NCBI RefSeq assembly: GCF_002944315.1
Contig: NZ_CP024314.1
Location: 1,550,001 to 1,614,000, forward strand
DNA: 64,000 bases
Reading direction: 5' to 3'
Source of the DNA: Rhizobium sp. NXC24
GTDB taxonomy: Bacteria > Pseudomonadota > Alphaproteobacteria > Rhizobiales > Rhizobiaceae
Shown here piece by piece: positions 19,901 through 29,448 of this stretch. A program made the position numbers and the translations under genes. Each line of letters starts with the position of its first letter. Within the stretch, counting starts at the first letter, position 1. The notes under the pieces are model-generated. The model saw only the letters and a list, made by a program, of their open reading frames with translations. It searched no databases and was not told the DNA's origin.

Positions 19901-22900
19901 TATCCGAACTGATCGCTGCAATGTCCTTGGTCGAGAAGGTTGCTATGTCGTCCGTGCTGAGGGCTCCGATCTGCCGTGAGCTCAGCGCGCCGACCTGGGT
20001 GCTCGTCAAGGCCTCCACCTGAGCGGTGCTCAGCGCTGCAATCTGCGCCGTGCTCAGGGCGGCAATACCCTGCGTACTCAGGGCGGCGATCTGGGCTGTC
20101 GTCAGGGAGGCGATCGTCGCCGTCGACAATCCCGGGATCGCACTCGAGCTGATTGCCGCAATGTCCTTGGTCGAGAAGGTTGCTATGTCGTCTGAAGTAA
20201 GCGCCGCAATTTGTGTGGAATGGAGAGCGCCGACCTCGGCGCTGGTCAAGGCTTCAGCCTGACTGGTGCTGAGCACGGCTAGTTGCTTGGTGCTCAACCC
20301 CGCAACGCCTGCCGTGCTGAGGGAAGCAATCTGGGCTGTCGAAAGAGCCGCTATGTCGTCTGTGCTCAAGGCAGCAACCTGCGCCGAGCTCAGCGCCGCG
20401 ATCTGCTTGGTCGACAGAAGCGCAATCTGATCGGTGCTCAGGACGGCGAGCTGTTTGGTCGAAAGTCCGGCGACGCCAGCGGTGCTCAGCGCCGCGATTT
20501 GGGTCGTTGAAAGCGATGCTATGTCGCCGGTGCTCAGCGCCGCGATCTGTGTCGAGGTGAGTGCGCCGATCTGGGTACTGGTCAGGGCGTCGAGCTGAGC
20601 CGAGCTCAGGGCGGTAATCTGATCGGCAGTCAAGCCCGTAATGCCCGACGAACTCAACACTGCGATCTTGTCGGTGGACAAGACCGTAACATCGTCACCC
20701 AAGGCAGCGACTTGCGACGAAGTCAGCGCCTTGACCTGCGCAGCGGAGAGGAGGCCGACCTGAGTGCTGCTCAAGGCTTCGACCTGATCGGCCGTCAAGC
20801 TCACAACTGCGCTGGTACTCAGGGCGGCAATCTGATCTTCGCTGAGAGATGCGACAACATCCGTACTCAAGCCCGGCATGGCTTTGCTCGTGATCGACGC
20901 GATATCGGCGGTCGAGAAGGTCGCGATGTCCTCTGCGCTCAGGGCCGCAAGTTGCGTTGAACTCAGCACCTTCACCTGGGCCGTGGATAGTGCTTGGACC
21001 TGAGCGGTGCTCAAGGCGTCGATCTGGTCGGCCGTCAGGCCTACAACCGCGCTGGTGCTCAGGGCAGCAATCTGAACAGTCGACAGGGCTCCGATAATAT
21101 CTTCGCTCAGGCCCGATATGGCCTTGTTCGTGATCACCGCGATATCGGCGGTCGAGAATACGGCTATGTCCTCCGCGCTCAGGGCCGCAAGTTGCGTTGA
21201 AGTCAGCGACCTCACCTGCGTCGTGGACAGGGCTTCGACCTGATCGGTGCTCAAAGCCTCGACCTGGTCGGCCGTCAGGTTTGCAACCGCGCTGGTGCTC
21301 AAGGCAGCAATCTGAACGGTCGACATGGCTTCGATCTGGTCGGCGCTCAGGGCCTGAAGCTGAACTGTCTTGAGGGCATTGATCTGGAGCGTGGTCAACA
21401 CGGCGATCTGATCGTCGGAAAGCGCCGCGACGGTATCTGTGCTCAAGCCTGTCAGGGCTTTGCTGGTGATCGCCACGATATCCGCGGTGGAAAAGGTCGC
21501 TATGTCCTCCTCGCTCAGAACCGCAAGCTGCGTCGAGCTCAGCGCCTTGACCTGCGTCGGCGACAGAGCCTCGACCTGATCGGTGCTCAAGGCCGTAAGC
21601 TGTGCTGTTGTGAGCGCTGCGACCTGAAGTGTCGTCAATACAGCGATCTGATTGGTGCTAAGCGCAGCGACGGTATCCGTGTTCATGCCCGGGAGGGCCT
21701 TGACCGTGATCGCCGCAATGTCCGCGGTCGAGAAGGTCGCTATATCGTCCGCGCTCAGGGCCGCAAGTTGCGTCGAGCTCAGCGACTTGACCTGCGTCGG
21801 CGTCAGAGCCTCGACCTGATCGGTGCTCAAGGCCTGGAGTTGCACTGTCGTGAGCGCACTGAGCTGGGCCGTCGTCAATGAAGCGATCTGACTCGTGGTA
21901 AAGGCGGCGACAATGTCCGTGCTCAAACCGGGCATGGCCTTGCCGGCGATCGCCGTGATATCGGCGGCCGAGAACGACGCTATATCCTCTGCGCTCAAGG
22001 CGGAAAGCTGTGTCGAGGTCAGCGCCTTCACCTGGGTCGACGACAAGGCCTCGACCTGATCGGAGGTCAAAGCCGCGATCTGCGCTGTCTTGAGGGCAGC
22101 GATCTGGACCGTCGTCAATACGGAGATCTGCTTCGTGGAGAGCTCTGCGATGACGTCCGCGCTCAGGCCCGGTATGGCTTTGGCCGTGATGACAGCGATA
22201 TCAGCGGTCGAGAAGGTCGCTATATCATCCGTGCTGAGAGCCCCAAGTTGCGTCGAAGTCAGAGCCTTGACCTGCGCCGAGGTCAGAGCCTTGACCTGAT
22301 CGGTGCTCAAGGCTGCGATCTGATCGGTCGTCAGCTTTGGAACCGCGACAGTGCTCAATGCGGCGATCTGAGTGGTGGTGAGGGCTTCAAGAATGCCCGT
22401 ACCCAGGCCCAAGATGCCTTTGCTCGTGATCGCCGCGACATCGGCGGTCGAGAATGTCGCTATGTCATCCGTGCTTAGGACCGCCAGCTGCGTCGAGGAT
22501 AGGGCCTTGACCTGCGCCGGCGACAAGGCTTCGACCTGGGCGGTGCTCAAACCGGCGATCTGATCGGTCGTCAGGCTTGCAATTGCGGTGGTGCTGAGGG
22601 CAGCAATCTGGGCGGTCGACAGGCCATCGAACTGATCAGCGTCCAAGGCCTCGACCTGCGTTGTTTTAAGCGAGGCGATCTGGGCTGTCGTCAACACGGC
22701 AATCTTGTCGGAGGAAAGCGCTGCGATAACTTCCGTGCTCAAGCCTTTCACGGCCTTGCTGGCAATTGCCGCTATATCGGCGGTGGAGAACGTCGCGATG
22801 TCCGCCGTGCCCAGGGCCGCGAGTTGCGTCGAGCTCAGCGACGCCACCTGCGCCGACGACAGGGTTTCGACCTGCTCCGTGCTCAACGCATCAAGTTGCT

Positions 22901-24251
22901 TCGTCGTGAGGCCCGTGATCTGAAGCGTCGTCAATGCGGCGATCTGATCGGTGGAGAGCTCCGCGATGACTTCCGCGCTCAAGCCTGGGATCGCTTTGTT
23001 CGTGATTGCCCCGATATCGGCGGAGGAAAAGGTCGCCATGTCCTCCGCACTCAAGGCCGCAAGCTGCGTCGAACTCAATACCTTGACCTGCGCCGATGAC
23101 AGGGCCTCGACCTGAGCAGTACTCATGGCCGCAATCTGTTCGGTCGTAAGACTTGCTACCGCATTGGTGTTCAAGGCAGCAATCTGATCGGTCGACAGCG
23201 CTGCGATCATATCCGTATCCAAGCCGAGAACGGCCCTGTTCGTGATCGCTGCGACATCATCGGTCGAGAATGTCGCTATGTTATCTGCGCCAAGGACCGC
23301 AAGCTGCGTCGAGCTCAACACCTTGACCTGCGTCGACGACAGGGCTTCAACCTGATCAGCACTCAAAGCCGCGACCTGATCGGTCGTCAGGCCAGCGACC
23401 GCGCTGGTTCCGAGGGCGGCGATCTGGTCGGTGCTCAGACCTCCCACAATGTTGGCAGCCAAGCCCAGGATGCCCTTATTCGTGATCGCCGCCATATCGG
23501 CGGTCGAGAATGTGGCTATGTCATCCGCACCAAGGACCGCGAGCTGCGTCGAGCTCAGCGACTTCACCTGCGCCGGCGTCAGAGCCTCGACCTGGGCGGC
23601 ACTCAAGGCCGCGATCTGATCGGTGCTCAGACCTGCAATCGCGCCGCTGTTCAAGGCAGCAATCTGATCCGTCGACAGGGTCTCGAGCTGATCGGTATCC
23701 AAGGCCTGGAGTTGCGTCGTCTTGAGGGCGCTGACCTGGCTCGTCGTCAGTGCCGCAACCTGATCGGTAGAAAGCGCCGCGACAGCGTCCGTGCCCAGAC
23801 CCGAGACGGCTTTGCTGGCAATCGCCGCAATATCGGCGGTCGAGAACGTCGCTATATCGTCCGCACTCAGGGCTGCGAGTTGCGCCATCTTCAGGGCGCC
23901 GACCTGATCCGTCGTCAGAGCCTCAGCCTGATCTGTCGTCAGAGCATGAAGCTGCGTCGTGGTGAGCGCGGAAACCTGGCCTGAACTCAGACTTTCAATA
24001 GAAACCTTATCGAGAACGCTCAGTTGATCCAGCGTCAAACCAATTATGGCGCCTTGCGAAATGGCGCTCAATTGCTCGGTGTCGAGGACGTCAACATCTT
24101 CGGTATCCAAAGCTGCGATCTGAGCCGAAGAAAGCGCTTGGATCTGCGCCGTGGAAAGCGATGCCACATCTTCGGTGGACCACGCCGCGACCGACGCTGT
24201 CGAAAGAAGTCTGATTTGATTGACAGTCAGGGAAGAAGCGATCGTAGTCAT
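16983..24251 (-). CDS. Giant octapeptide-repeat protein, 2422 residues
   Basis: One uninterrupted frame of 2422 residues built almost wholly of about 300 copies of an octad with consensus A-L-S/T-T/S-x-Q/D-I/V-x (for example ALSTDQIA). A higher-order unit is marked by a divergent block like ADDIATFSTADIAAI, which starts near residues 130, 242 and 322 and then recurs; spacing is 80 or 112 residues, exact multiples of 8. The protein is acidic, with no cysteine seen, one tryptophan (near residue 24) and few aromatics. There is no N-terminal signal peptide. The last residues (SDALSYLTV) could be a C-terminal type I secretion signal, but no secretion genes flank it. A long solenoid adhesin or surface protein is a guess; no family name is assigned. 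Confidence 0.85.
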   Translation of the reverse strand: MTTIASSLTVNQIRLLSTASVAAWSTEDVASLSTAQIQALSSAQIAALDTEDVDVLDTEQLSAISQGAIIGLTLDQLSVLDKVSIESLSSGQVSALTTTQLHALTTDQAEALTTDQVGALKMAQLAALSADDIATFSTADIAAIASKAVSGLGTDAVAALSTDQVAALTTSQVSALKTTQLQALDTDQLETLSTDQIAALNSGAIAGLSTDQIAALSAAQVEALTPAQVKSLSSTQLAVLGADDIATFSTADMAAITNKGILGLAANIVGGLSTDQIAALGTSAVAGLTTDQVAALSADQVEALSSTQVKVLSSTQLAVLGADNIATFSTDDVAAITNRAVLGLDTDMIAALSTDQIAALNTNAVASLTTEQIAAMSTAQVEALSSAQVKVLSSTQLAALSAEDMATFSSADIGAITNKAIPGLSAEVIAELSTDQIAALTTLQITGLTTKQLDALSTEQVETLSSAQVASLSSTQLAALGTADIATFSTADIAAIASKAVKGLSTEVIAALSSDKIAVLTTAQIASLKTTQVEALDADQFDGLSTAQIAALSTTAIASLTTDQIAGLSTAQVEALSPAQVKALSSTQLAVLSTDDIATFSTADVAAITSKGILGLGTGILEALTTTQIAALSTVAVPKLTTDQIAALSTDQVKALTSAQVKALTSTQLGALSTDDIATFSTADIAVITAKAIPGLSADVIAELSTKQISVLTTVQIAALKTAQIAALTSDQVEALSSTQVKALTSTQLSALSAEDIASFSAADITAIAGKAMPGLSTDIVAAFTTSQIASLTTAQLSALTTVQLQALSTDQVEALTPTQVKSLSSTQLAALSADDIATFSTADIAAITVKALPGMNTDTVAALSTNQIAVLTTLQVAALTTAQLTALSTDQVEALSPTQVKALSSTQLAVLSEEDIATFSTADIVAITSKALTGLSTDTVAALSDDQIAVLTTLQINALKTVQLQALSADQIEAMSTVQIAALSTSAVANLTADQVEALSTDQVEALSTTQVRSLTSTQLAALSAEDIAVFSTADIAVITNKAISGLSEDIIGALSTVQIAALSTSAVVGLTADQIDALSTAQVQALSTAQVKVLSSTQLAALSAEDIATFSTADIASITSKAMPGLSTDVVASLSEDQIAALSTSAVVSLTADQVEALSSTQVGLLSAAQVKALTSSQVAALGDDVTVLSTDKIAVLSSSGITGLTADQITALSSAQLDALTSTQIGALTSTQIAALSTGDIASLSTTQIAALSTAGVAGLSTKQLAVLSTDQIALLSTKQIAALSSAQVAALSTDDIAALSTAQIASLSTAGVAGLSTKQLAVLSTSQAEALTSAEVGALHSTQIAALTSDDIATFSTKDIAAISSSAIPGLSTATIASLTTAQIAALSTQGIAALSTAQIAALSTAQVEALTSTQVGALSSRQIGALSTDDIATFSTKDIAAISSDTIAGLSTDTVASLTTTQIASLSTADINVLSTKQIAALNTAQMEALTSTQIGALSSTQLMVLGSDDIATFSTKEIAAIGSNAIPGLSTDAIASLTTAQIAALSTIGVSGLSTKQIAALSTDQVDALTNAQIGALGSRQVAALGTGDIATLSASQITSLSTAGIAGLTTDQIAALSTDQVEALTSTQVGALSSKQIASLSAEDLDTFTAAEIAVITSIAVSGLSTATIASLSATQVAALGTAGISGLTTDQIAALSTIQLDALTTAQVGALTSKQIAVLSTDDIASLSLEQVAALGIAGIEGLTTDQIAVLSTDQVEALSSTQVGALSAKQIAALSADDLDTFTTAEMAAIDSSAISGLSTATIASLSATQMAALGTAAIVGLTTDQIAVLSTDQVDGLTTAQMHALSSKQIAALSTADIASLSLEQVTALGTAGIEGLTTGQIAALNTNQVEALTSVQIGALSSKQIAALSAQDLDTFTSAELAAIGSSAASGLSTATIASMSAAQIAALGTAAISGLTTDQIAVLSTDQLDALTTAQVGALTSKQIAAMSTGDIASLSEEQVAALGTSGIAGLTTDQIAVLSTDQVEALTSVQVSALSSKQIAALSADDLDTFTTTEIAAIGSSAVSGLSTAMVASLTASQVAALGTAAISGLTTNQIAVLSTDQVDALTTAQVGALTSKQIAAMSTVDIASLSDAQIAALSPTAVAGLGSAQAGALTVEQVETLSTSQIAGLSSEALKGLTLDMLDTFSPEELGAISSSAMKGLSTDFIVTLSATEIAALSTAGVAGLSSDQVAVLSEEQVEALSTSQISALSSTGLAGLTTTDLETFSTEELTAISSTAIRGLSTTAIASLSSDEIAALTTGQISSLSYAQVAAMSTAQIEALSTSQVGSFDVMQAAALDATDLAAFSTEQIISLSTSAISGLSTSALAALSTSQAEAFTSGQLASMTSAQLAALTTSSSASDALSYLTV

Positions 24252-24560
24252 GCCCGCAAATCCTAAACGTTAAGTCCAGCGTCTCAACAACCAACAGGCG
24301 GCATGTTTGCCCAAGCTCTGAATGAGCATCGGCCACTCGATTCCGCCAATCTTTAAATGCTGGGTACGAAAAGGGGCTTGCCTGAACCTGAAGTTGGCTG
24401 GCTTCGCAGCCTCTCCTTTAGACGTCTTCTGGAGGATTCTTCATCGCGAAATCAAACGGATGGTGGCATTTCTCGATGCCAGCCCAGCCTTGAACCCTCA
24501 AGGCGCGCCAAGAGGCCCTTTAGTCTAGTGATTCTTCAGACTTCGTCATGGGATTTGCCG
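24252..24560. other. 309-bp gap with no supported gene
   Basis: Contains the upstream region of the giant repeat gene (weak AGGA 9 bp before its ATG) and the downstream region of maiA. Two short frames on the plus strand lack ribosome-binding sites and protein-like character. No promoter or terminator could be named with confidence. Confidence 0.5.
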
Positions 24561-25193
24561 TTATGGTCTCACGCGGTCAGGATGCGCCGCCTGAAAGGCG
24601 GGCAGCTTGGTGCACTTGCCATCGATATCGACGATGCGCTTGAAATCGGTCATATCCACCCCCCAGCGGCGGGCGTTGTAGACCTGCGGAACAAGACAGA
24701 GATCCGCCATCGTCGGCTGATCTCCAAAGCTGAACTCTCCCTTGCTCTCGCCCAGCATTGCTTCCAGTTTGCCAAGTCCGCTCGCGATGAAGTGCTTCAT
24801 CCACTCGTCGCGGGCGTCGGCCTTGTCCGTTATGGTCATGACATGCGCCACGACATGCGTGTTGCAGATGGGATGGATGTCCATAGCGATCGCGTAAGCA
24901 AGCGCTCGCACGTGCTGCCGGTCCGCAATATCCTGTGGCATCAATCCGCACTCCGGCCGAAGTTCGGCGAGATATTCGATGATTGCGAGCGACTGCGTCA
25001 GCGTCCTCCCGTCGATCACCAGCGTCGGCACGAACCCCTGCGGATTGAGCGCCAGATAATCCGCGCTCCGCTGCTCGCCTTCCAGCAAGTTGATCGACAC
25101 GGTTTTATAGTCGATCCCGAGCATATTGAGCGCAATGCGGACACGGTAGCTCGCGGATGATCTCCAGTAGTCGTAAAGAACGACCTCATTCAT
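24561..25193 (-). CDS. maiA: Maleylacetoacetate isomerase (zeta-class GST)
   Basis: 210 residues. The zeta-GST signature SSASYRVRIALN is at residues 12-23, with the catalytic SSxxxR serines, followed by LNPQGFVPTLVIDG and the TQSLAIIEYL glutathione-binding segment. It isomerises 4-maleylacetoacetate to 4-fumarylacetoacetate using glutathione, in homogentisate degradation. The start overlaps the stop of the hydrolase gene by 4 bp, so it is the last gene of a hpd-hmgA-fah-maiA operon. Confidence 0.95.
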   Translation of the reverse strand: MNEVVLYDYWRSSASYRVRIALNMLGIDYKTVSINLLEGEQRSADYLALNPQGFVPTLVIDGRTLTQSLAIIEYLAELRPECGLMPQDIADRQHVRALAYAIAMDIHPICNTHVVAHVMTITDKADARDEWMKHFIASGLGKLEAMLGESKGEFSFGDQPTMADLCLVPQVYNARRWGVDMTDFKRIVDIDGKCTKLPAFQAAHPDRVRP

Positions 25194-26215
25194 TGCGTCT
25201 TCGATCCTTCATATTTTCCGACCGTCTGCTCGATCGCTCCGAAGATCGAATGCCCAGTCCGATCCTTCATCTCGATGCGGACCTGGTCTCCGAACTGCAT
25301 GAATGGAGTTTTCGGCGATCCGGTTTCAATGGTCTCGATCATCCGTATCTCGGCGATGCATGAATAGCCGTCTCCTCCGTCGTCGATCGGCTTGCCCGGC
25401 CCACCATCGAGCTTGTTGGAAACCGTTCCCGAGCCGATGATCGTGCCGGCCACCAGATTGCGGGTCTTGGCGGCGTGGGCGATCAGTTGGCCAAAATCAA
25501 ACGTCATGTCGATACCGGCATTTGCCTTGCCGAACGCCTTGCCGTTCAAGCTCACGAGCAGCGGAAGATGCAGCCTGCCGCCATCCCACGCCTCCCCAAG
25601 TTCGTCCGGCGTCACGGCGACCGGAGAAAATGCCGATGCGGGCTTGGACTGGAAGAAACCAAATCCCTTTGCCAGTTCTTCAGGTATGAGGCCGCGCAGC
25701 GACACGTCGTTGACGAGCATGACCAGGCGGATGGCGCTGCGGGCGGCCTCCGGACTGGACCCCATGGCAACATCGCCGACGATGACGGCAACCTCGCCTT
25801 CCATGTCGATCCCATAGGCCTCATCAGCCATCATGATAGGGTCGCGTGGACCAAGGAAACCGTCCGAGCCCCCCTGATACATCAGCGGGTCAACCCAGAA
25901 GCTGTCCGGCATCACGGCGTTGCGCGCCTTGCGTACCAGCTCGACATGGTTGACATAGGCCGAACCATCAGCCCACTGATAGGCCCGCGGCAAAGGCGAC
26001 GCAGCATCATGTTCGTGGAACCGGATCGTCGGCTGCGCTCCCGTCTCGATACCCTCAGCAATCAGCACAAGTCTCGGAGCCACATGCTCCCAATCGTCGA
26101 GCGCTGCCTGCAGCGTGCGGGCAATGTGACCGACCTCGGAGCATCGGGTAAGGTCGCGGGAGACGACGACAAGCCGACCGTCCCTTGTGGAATCTTTCAA
26201 AGTCGCAAGCTTCAT
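25190..26215 (-). CDS. Fumarylacetoacetase family hydrolase
   Basis: 341 residues. The C-terminal FAH domain carries the metal-binding segment (EGEVAVIVGDV, near residue 140) and the GTIIGSGTVSNKL motif. In this operon it hydrolyses fumarylacetoacetate to fumarate and acetoacetate, the last step of tyrosine breakdown. It belongs to the shorter bacterial FAH type rather than the roughly 420-residue eukaryotic one. 37 bp separate it from hmgA. The start MKLATLKDSTRDG is the family-typical N-terminus. Confidence 0.92.
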   Translation of the reverse strand: MKLATLKDSTRDGRLVVVSRDLTRCSEVGHIARTLQAALDDWEHVAPRLVLIAEGIETGAQPTIRFHEHDAASPLPRAYQWADGSAYVNHVELVRKARNAVMPDSFWVDPLMYQGGSDGFLGPRDPIMMADEAYGIDMEGEVAVIVGDVAMGSSPEAARSAIRLVMLVNDVSLRGLIPEELAKGFGFFQSKPASAFSPVAVTPDELGEAWDGGRLHLPLLVSLNGKAFGKANAGIDMTFDFGQLIAHAAKTRNLVAGTIIGSGTVSNKLDGGPGKPIDDGGDGYSCIAEIRMIETIETGSPKTPFMQFGDQVRIEMKDRTGHSIFGAIEQTVGKYEGSKTQ

Positions 26216-26252
26216 GTTCCAATCCCAGTGTCAGAGGATGCTTGGCCGGATT

Positions 26253-27614
26253 TCACTTGATGCCCGGAGTGCCGTCGAAGCGGCGTTCCAGGCCGTCCCA
26301 GCACTCCAGGTAATTGTCCTGCCGCGTTTCGAGCTCGGCCGCATATTTTGTTACCTGCTGCGGAAATCTGGTCTCAAACATGAATGCCATGGTGTTCTCC
26401 AGCTTTACAGGTTTAAGCTCGGAATTGGATGCTTTTTCAAAGCCCGATGCGTCCGGCCCGTGGGGAAGCATCATGTTGTGCAGGCTCATGCCGCCCGGCA
26501 CGAAACCCTGCTCCTTTGCATCATATTGGCCATGGATCAGGCCCATGAACTCGCTCATGATGTTGCGATGGTACCAAGGCGGGCGGAAGGTGTGTTCCGC
26601 CACCAGCCAGCGTGGCGGAAAGATCACGAAATCGACATTCGCCGTGCCGGCACTTTCGGTTGGGGCGGTCAGTACAGTGAAGATCGACGGATCGGGATGG
26701 TCGAACAGGATCGCGCCGACCGGGGAAAACGTCCGCAGGTCATACTTGTAGGGAATATAGTTGCCATGCCAGGCGACCACATCGAGGGGCGAGTGGCCGA
26801 TTTCCGTGACATAGAACTTTCCGCACCATTTGACATGCACGCGGCAGGGCGTTTCCTTGTCCTCGAAGGCGGCAGCCGGGGTTTTGAAGTCGCGCGGGTT
26901 TGCCAGGCAGTTCGCGCCGATGGGCCCCCGATCCGGCAGCGTGAATTTCGCGCCATAATTCTCACATATATATCCGCGCCAGACTTTCTCATCGCCCTTG
27001 CGCATCACCTTGAACATCATGCCGCGAGGAATGACGCAGATTTCCAGGGGCTCGATGTCCATGATGCCCATTTCGGTGAACACCCTGATGGCACCGACCT
27101 GGGGCACGATCAGCAGCTCGCCATCGGCATTGAAGGAATAATCGTCCACCATGTCCTCGTTGAAGACATAGGCGTGTGACGCCATGCCCGTCTGGGTCAT
27201 GACATCGCCAGCGGTCGTGATCGTGCGAATCCCGTCCAGGAAGGTCAACCTCTCGTTCGGCACGGGCACCGGGTCCCAGCGAAGCTGCCCCAAAGGAAGC
27301 GAATGTTCGTCAAGGCAGGGTGCGGATTTCCAGAGGGGATAGGAAGCGTTCGAAAAGCGGCGGGTATGACGCACGCTCGGGCGAATACGATAGAGCCATG
27401 ATCTTTCATTCGTTCCGCGGGGAGCGGTGAACGGTGAACCCGAAAGCTGTTCGGCATAGAGACCGTAATTGCATTTCTGCGGGCTGTTCTGGCCTTGCGG
27501 CAAAGCGCCGGGCAGCGACTCGCTTTCGAAGTCGTTGCCGAAGCCGGGCATATATTGCAGCGTCTCCGCCGCCGCAGACCGGCGATCGGAACCCCGGGTT
27601 CTCGTCTGATCCAT
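26253..27614 (-). CDS. hmgA: Homogentisate 1,2-dioxygenase
   Basis: 453 residues, the normal length. It opens the aromatic ring of homogentisate with O2 to give maleylacetoacetate. The [13 protein letters not shown]-terminal hallmark is at residues about 21-32. The Fe(II) ligand region [10 protein letters not shown] and the [15 protein letters not shown] segment, which supply the His-Glu-His set, are near the C-terminus. Operon with hpd upstream (58-bp gap) and fah downstream. Confidence 0.97.
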   Translation of the reverse strand: MDQTRTRGSDRRSAAAETLQYMPGFGNDFESESLPGALPQGQNSPQKCNYGLYAEQLSGSPFTAPRGTNERSWLYRIRPSVRHTRRFSNASYPLWKSAPCLDEHSLPLGQLRWDPVPVPNERLTFLDGIRTITTAGDVMTQTGMASHAYVFNEDMVDDYSFNADGELLIVPQVGAIRVFTEMGIMDIEPLEICVIPRGMMFKVMRKGDEKVWRGYICENYGAKFTLPDRGPIGANCLANPRDFKTPAAAFEDKETPCRVHVKWCGKFYVTEIGHSPLDVVAWHGNYIPYKYDLRTFSPVGAILFDHPDPSIFTVLTAPTESAGTANVDFVIFPPRWLVAEHTFRPPWYHRNIMSEFMGLIHGQYDAKEQGFVPGGMSLHNMMLPHGPDASGFEKASNSELKPVKLENTMAFMFETRFPQQVTKYAAELETRQDNYLECWDGLERRFDGTPGIK

Positions 27615-27672
27615 CGCTCAATTCCTCCCGAAAATTGGGGCGACCCCACCTGTGCGCAGGGTCGCCGAAAGA

Positions 27673-28782
27673 TCACTCTGCGGCAGTGCCGATGACGCCA
27701 CGCTTGATCTGATCCGCCTCGATCGACTCGAAAAGAGCACGGAAGTTGCCTTCTCCGAAGCCTTCATCGCCCTTGCGCTGGATGAACTCGAAGAAGATCG
27801 GACCAATGACGGTTTTGGAGAAGATCTGGAGCAGAATTTTCGTCATGCCGCCATTCACCACACCTTCGCCGTCGATGAGGATACCATGTTTCTTCATACG
27901 TTCGATGGGTTCGTCATGGCCATTCACGCGGTCATAGGACATGTCGTAATAGGTCTCCGGAGGACCCGGCATGAAGCGGAGACCGTTTGCGGCAAGCCTG
28001 TCGGTGCCTTCGTAGATGTCTTCCGTTCCGACCGCGATGTGCTGGATACCCTCGCCCTTGTACTTCTTCAGAAACTCCTCGATCTGGCTCGTATCGTCCT
28101 TCGATTCATTGAGCGGAATGCGGATTTTGCCGCAGGGTGACGTGATCGCCCGGCTCACCAGACCGGTGATGCGCCCGTCAATATCGAAGAAGTGGATCTG
28201 CTTGAAATTGAACAGCTCGCGATAGAAAGCCCACCACTTGTCCATGTTACCGCGGAAGACATTGTGCGTCAGGTGGTCGAGATAATAGAAACCGACTCCT
28301 TCGGGGCGCGGGTCGCGCTGGCCGAACCAATCGAACTCGGCGTCGTAAGCCGATCCTTTCTCACCGTATGTCTCGATGAAATAAAGCAGCGAGCCGCCAA
28401 TGCCGACAATCGCCGGGACGTCGAGCGCCTTGTCATCCTCTTCATAGGGAACGGCACCCTTTGCCACCGCATGTTCGAATGCATGCCTGGCATCCACGAC
28501 GCGCCAGGCCATCGACGGGGCGCAGGGACCATGATCGGCAACGAAACGAGCGGCATGGCTGCCGGGTTCGGCGTTCAGGAGATAGTTGATATCGCCCTGC
28601 CGCCAGACAGTGATGTCTTTCGTCTTGTGCTTTGCGACCGCAACGTAACCCATGCGCGTGAAGAGCTCGCGCAGTTTTTCGGGCTCGGGATGAGCAAATT
28701 CAACGAATTCGAAGCCATCGGTGCCGGCCGGATTGTCGGCGGTTATTTCCGAAGGCGGCGCATCGTGCGGAAAAGGACCCAT
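27673..28782 (-). CDS. hpd: 4-Hydroxyphenylpyruvate dioxygenase
   Basis: 369 residues, ATG after GGAGAAAG. Two glyoxalase-like halves; the Fe(II) ligands are in the C-terminal half: His in DHLTHNV, His in IQHIAV, and Glu in FFEFIQRKGDEGFGEGN. It converts 4-hydroxyphenylpyruvate to homogentisate. First gene of the homogentisate operon and divergent from an Lrp-type regulator across 131 bp, which is likely its local controller. Confidence 0.96.
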   Translation of the reverse strand: MGPFPHDAPPSEITADNPAGTDGFEFVEFAHPEPEKLRELFTRMGYVAVAKHKTKDITVWRQGDINYLLNAEPGSHAARFVADHGPCAPSMAWRVVDARHAFEHAVAKGAVPYEEDDKALDVPAIVGIGGSLLYFIETYGEKGSAYDAEFDWFGQRDPRPEGVGFYYLDHLTHNVFRGNMDKWWAFYRELFNFKQIHFFDIDGRITGLVSRAITSPCGKIRIPLNESKDDTSQIEEFLKKYKGEGIQHIAVGTEDIYEGTDRLAANGLRFMPGPPETYYDMSYDRVNGHDEPIERMKKHGILIDGEGVVNGGMTKILLQIFSKTVIGPIFFEFIQRKGDEGFGEGNFRALFESIEADQIKRGVIGTAAE

Positions 28783-28913
28783 TTTCTTTCTCCTTCAGAG
28801 AAGATGAATTTCATATGCAAAGTGTGGCCCAAAACGCGCGCAAAGTTCTTGCATTCTTCATGCCCCAGGAAGATATTATGCACGGATCGTGAGAGTTTTT
28901 GAGATTTTGCGCA

Positions 28914-29414
28914 ATGGATGAACAGCTCGATAAATTGGATTTGCGCCTGCTGCAGGAACTGCAGAAAGACGGCCGGTTGACGAACAACGAATTGGGCGAG
29001 CGGATCGCGCTTTCGCCCTCGCAATGCTCGCGAAGGCGGACCAGATTGGAGTCCGAGGGATATATCCGCAGCTACCAGGCCAACTTGGACCGGCAGAAGC
29101 TGGGTTTGGATATGCTGGTGGTCATTTCCGTGACCCTCGCAACCCATAACAGAGACAATGCCCGCAGATTTTCCCAACTGATCAACGGGCTGCCGGAGGT
29201 TCTCGAAGCCTATGCGCTGACGGGTGAAATGGATTATCACCTAAAGGTGGCGACGCGCGGGCTCAACGACCTTTCAAGGTTCGTAAACGACGTCCTGCTG
29301 CCCCACGAGTCGGTGCAGCACGTGAAGACTTCGATTGTCCTCGACACGCTCAAGACGTTCGAAGGGTTTCCGGTGCTCATGCCGCATAGTTGGCATGGCG
29401 ATAGTGTGCGCTGA
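28914..29414 (+). CDS. Lrp/AsnC family regulator of the hpd operon
   Basis: 166 residues from the ATG at 28914; a TTG five codons earlier is less likely. N-terminal HTH (DKLDLRLLQELQKDGRLTNNELGERIALSPSQCSRR) and C-terminal RAM ligand-binding domain. Lrp-type proteins next to aromatic amino acid catabolic genes generally sense the amino acid and activate the pathway. Head-to-head with hpd. Confidence 0.9.
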   Translation: MDEQLDKLDLRLLQELQKDGRLTNNELGERIALSPSQCSRRRTRLESEGYIRSYQANLDRQKLGLDMLVVISVTLATHNRDNARRFSQLINGLPEVLEAYALTGEMDYHLKVATRGLNDLSRFVNDVLLPHESVQHVKTSIVLDTLKTFEGFPVLMPHSWHGDSVR

Positions 29415-29448
29415 GTTATCAGCACGCGCGAATGCGGCGCGACAAGCG

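Noticed and set aside
16983..24251. CRISPR-like or tandem-repeat array
   Set aside because: The periodicity of 24 bp codes for an uninterrupted octapeptide repeat protein; there are no fixed direct repeats with unique spacers and no cas genes.
17482..24266. Many plus-strand frames inside the giant repeat gene
   Set aside because: They are antisense shadows created by the 24-bp repeat; they lack ribosome-binding sites and protein-like composition.
24322..24528. 68-codon frame in the gap after the repeat gene
   Set aside because: No SD, no recognisable features.
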